Shown here piece by piece: positions 4,473 to 5,970 of a DNA stretch of 5,970 nucleotides; the first letter of the stretch is position 1, and every line of letters starts with the position of its first letter. The position numbers and the translations under genes were made by a program. The notes under the pieces were generated by a model. It did no database searches, was not told the DNA's origin, and saw only the letters and a list, made by a program, of their open reading frames with translations. Source of the stretch: Alphaproteobacteria bacterium (GTDB taxonomy: Bacteria; Pseudomonadota; Alphaproteobacteria; Rhizobiales; Aestuariivirgaceae); contig VAZZ01000502.1 in assembly GCA_005884715.1 (NCBI GenBank), positions 1 to 5,970 on the forward strand, read 5' to 3'.

Positions 4473-5336
4473 ATGCGTACTTTTGGCCCCAGGTGGTTCA
4501 AAGACAACTCGCTCATTGCCGAATATTCCGATCATTTCGGCCATGCCGTCACCCGGCATAAGCAGACGCTCGCCCTCAACGCCGCCAAAGTCGAGGCCGA
4601 GCTCGCCTCCAAGGCCAAGTCAGAGTTCATCGCCAATATGAGCCATGAGCTGCGCACGCCGCTCAATGCCATCATCGGCTTCTCCGACATGCTTGGCACC
4701 CTCAACATCTCGGAGCCGGTCAGGGTCAACCAGTATTCCGGCTATATCAAACAGGCGGCCGACCACCTTCTCGCTCTGATCAACGGCATCCTCGATGTGA
4801 CCAAGATCCAGGCGGGCAGCATGGAGATCGAGCGCCAAGCCATGGACATCGGTCCCCTGGTCGAATCCTGCCTTCTGATCATCGAGGCCAAGGCCAAGGA
4901 AAAGGACATCATGGTGTCGAGCGAGATCGACCCCGATATTCCTCAACTCTATGCCGATCCGCTCAGGATCAAGCAGATCCTGATCAACCTCCTCGGCAAT
5001 GCGGTCAAATTCACCCCTGCCAAGGGCCGCGTCGGGTTCCGGGCGAACCCGTCCAGCGAAGGTTTTGTGAGCCTCACCATTTCCGACAATGGCGGCGGCA
5101 TGACGGTCGCCGACGTCGAAACCGCCGTGCGCCCCTTTGGCCAGGTCGATGCCGGCTTCAACAAGCGCCATGAGGGGACCGGGCTCGGCCTTCCCATCTC
5201 GGCAGCACTCGCAAAGCTGCATGGCGGGAGCCTCACCGTCGATTCCCAAAAGGGCAAGGGAACCCGGGTGACCGTGTTCCTGCCCATTAATGATCCGACC
5301 CAAATCCAACCCAAAAGCTCCCAGAGGCGCCATTGA
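4473..5336 (+). CDS. Soluble histidine kinase (HisKA-HATPase_c) without a recognisable sensor domain
   Basis: The 287-residue protein has no membrane segment or signal peptide. Residues 1-38 are a short unassigned N-terminus (RTFGPRWFKDN...). They run into an Ala/Lys/Glu-rich helix (about 36-50) typical of the coiled-coil entry to HisKA. The H-box SHELRTPLNAIIGFSDML carries the phospho-acceptor at H58. The dimerisation helices end near DVTKIQAGSM. The HATPase_c domain has the N-box QILINLLGNAVKFT (N172, N176), G1 as DNGGGM (205-210), an F-box-like PFGQVD, G2 as GTGLGLPIS (235-243) and a terminal KGKGTRVTVFLP. All catalytic elements are present, so it should be active. No response regulator is adjacent in the window, so the partner is unknown. 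It lies 17 nt before a HerA-like ATPase gene on the same strand, probably in one operon. A TTG start at 4413 (307 residues) is possible but less likely. Confidence 0.93.
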   Translation: MRTFGPRWFKDNSLIAEYSDHFGHAVTRHKQTLALNAAKVEAELASKAKSEFIANMSHELRTPLNAIIGFSDMLGTLNISEPVRVNQYSGYIKQAADHLLALINGILDVTKIQAGSMEIERQAMDIGPLVESCLLIIEAKAKEKDIMVSSEIDPDIPQLYADPLRIKQILINLLGNAVKFTPAKGRVGFRANPSSEGFVSLTISDNGGGMTVADVETAVRPFGQVDAGFNKRHEGTGLGLPISAALAKLHGGSLTVDSQKGKGTRVTVFLPINDPTQIQPKSSQRRH

Positions 5337-5353
5337 GAGGCGAGAAAAACACC

Positions 5354-5970
5354 ATGCAAGCGGCTCAGGCTACGACAGCGACACGGGCAAAGGGGGCCTC
5401 GATCGAAAGCATCGAGCGCATCGGACGCATCGTGGCGGTGACTGGCGGCCATGCCATCATCCTGCTCGATACGGCCGACGGCCAGGACCAGCGCTCCTCG
5501 ACCAATTGTCCGGAAATCGGCACGCTGCTCAAGGTCGACAACGCCAATTCAGCAACGCTGGCGCTCGTCTCGGCGCTGAGTTCGCCGATGCCGTCGCATT
5601 CGCAAGACGACCAGGAGCTCAGGATCATCGAGGTCGAGTTCATCGGCGAATTGCCGAAGGACGAGCACGGCCTGCCGAAATCGTTCCGGCGCGGCATCTC
5701 GACCTATCCCTCGCTCGGCAATGTGGTGTTCCGCGCCAGCAAGGACGAATTGTCGAAGGCCTATGCCTGCGATACCGACACCTCCATCCGCATCGGCCAT
5801 ATCCAGCAGGATGCCTCCATCCCGGCGATGGTGAAGATCGACGAACTGCTCGGCAAGCATTTCGCCGTGCTGGGCACCACCGGTACCGGCAAATCCTGCT
5901 CGGTGGCGCTGATCCTCAGGCGCATCCTCGAGAAGAACCCGCAGGCCCATATCGTGCTGCTCGACGTCCA
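5354..5970 (+). CDS. HerA/DUF87-type ATPase with N-terminal HAS-barrel, 3'-truncated by the window edge
   Basis: The open frame runs from ATG 5354 to the right edge (205 full codons). After a 16-residue tail, residues 17-75 (ESIERIGRIVAVTGGHAIIL...) resemble the HAS-barrel found at the N-terminus of HerA-family DNA-pumping ATPases and ATP synthases. A linking region follows (IEVEFIGELP, then FRRGISTYPSLGN). RIGHIQQDASIPAMVKIDELLGKHFAVLG leads into Walker A GTTGTGKS (174-181, Lys180). The last bases read IVLLDVH, the position of the DPHxEY-type strand in HerA/DUF87 proteins. Walker B and the arginine finger are outside the window. The family forms hexamers that translocate along double-stranded DNA, commonly with a nuclease partner such as NurA. 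The start codon is 17 nt after the kinase stop. The RBS is weak or long-spaced (GAGG at 5337-5340, 13 nt away), which suggests co-transcription with the kinase. The family call is fairly secure; the biological role is not known. Confidence 0.82.
   Translation, partial: MQAAQATTATRAKGASIESIERIGRIVAVTGGHAIILLDTADGQDQRSSTNCPEIGTLLKVDNANSATLALVSALSSPMPSHSQDDQELRIIEVEFIGELPKDEHGLPKSFRRGISTYPSLGNVVFRASKDELSKAYACDTDTSIRIGHIQQDASIPAMVKIDELLGKHFAVLGTTGTGKSCSVALILRRILEKNPQAHIVLLDV

Overview
The window looks like chromosomal DNA of an alphaproteobacterium, most likely of the Hyphomicrobiales (Rhizobiales). The reasons are the high-GC codon use, the gene order guaB to rsmB and ppx/gppA to rlmE, a palindromic repeat of the GTCATCCCGGCGAAAGCCGGG type scattered through many genomes of this class, and a short secreted His/Tyr-rich protein of a kind common in these bacteria. 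This is inference from the sequence alone; no search was run.

Layout. On the minus strand at the left edge are the first ten codons of a probable rsmB gene (1-30). A REPIN-like inverted repeat pair (80-180) and a GC-rich hairpin (196-213) separate it from guaB (214-1683, minus), which encodes a complete IMP dehydrogenase. A 370-bp gap (1684-2053) separates guaB from a divergently transcribed small gene (2054-2419, plus). That gene encodes a signal-peptide protein with a natural run of six histidines and a tandem EPYYY repeat, and it ends at a clear intrinsic terminator (2439-2472). Converging on it from the right is a minus-strand operon, ppx/gppA (3218-4264) followed by rlmE (2526-3221), whose stop and start codons overlap as ATGA. 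A divergent regulatory gap (4265-4472) holds a candidate promoter for ppx-rlmE and a CtrA-like TTAA-N7-TTAT motif. It leads to a plus-strand pair: a soluble histidine kinase with no recognisable sensor domain (4473-5336) and, 17 nt later, the start of a HerA/DUF87-type ATPase (5354 to the window end, truncated just after Walker A).

Functional reading. Most of the window is housekeeping: guanine nucleotide synthesis (GuaB), rRNA modification (RsmB, RlmE) and polyphosphate or (p)ppGpp turnover (Ppx/GppA). All three areas bear on growth rate and ribosome production. The less ordinary parts are the histidine kinase to HerA-ATPase pair, the His/Tyr-rich exported protein and the REPIN-like element. 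I see no CRISPR array, tRNA, rRNA, transposase, prophage gene or convincing new multi-gene system within these bases. The partner genes of the HerA-like ATPase, which would decide whether it is something special, lie beyond the right edge.
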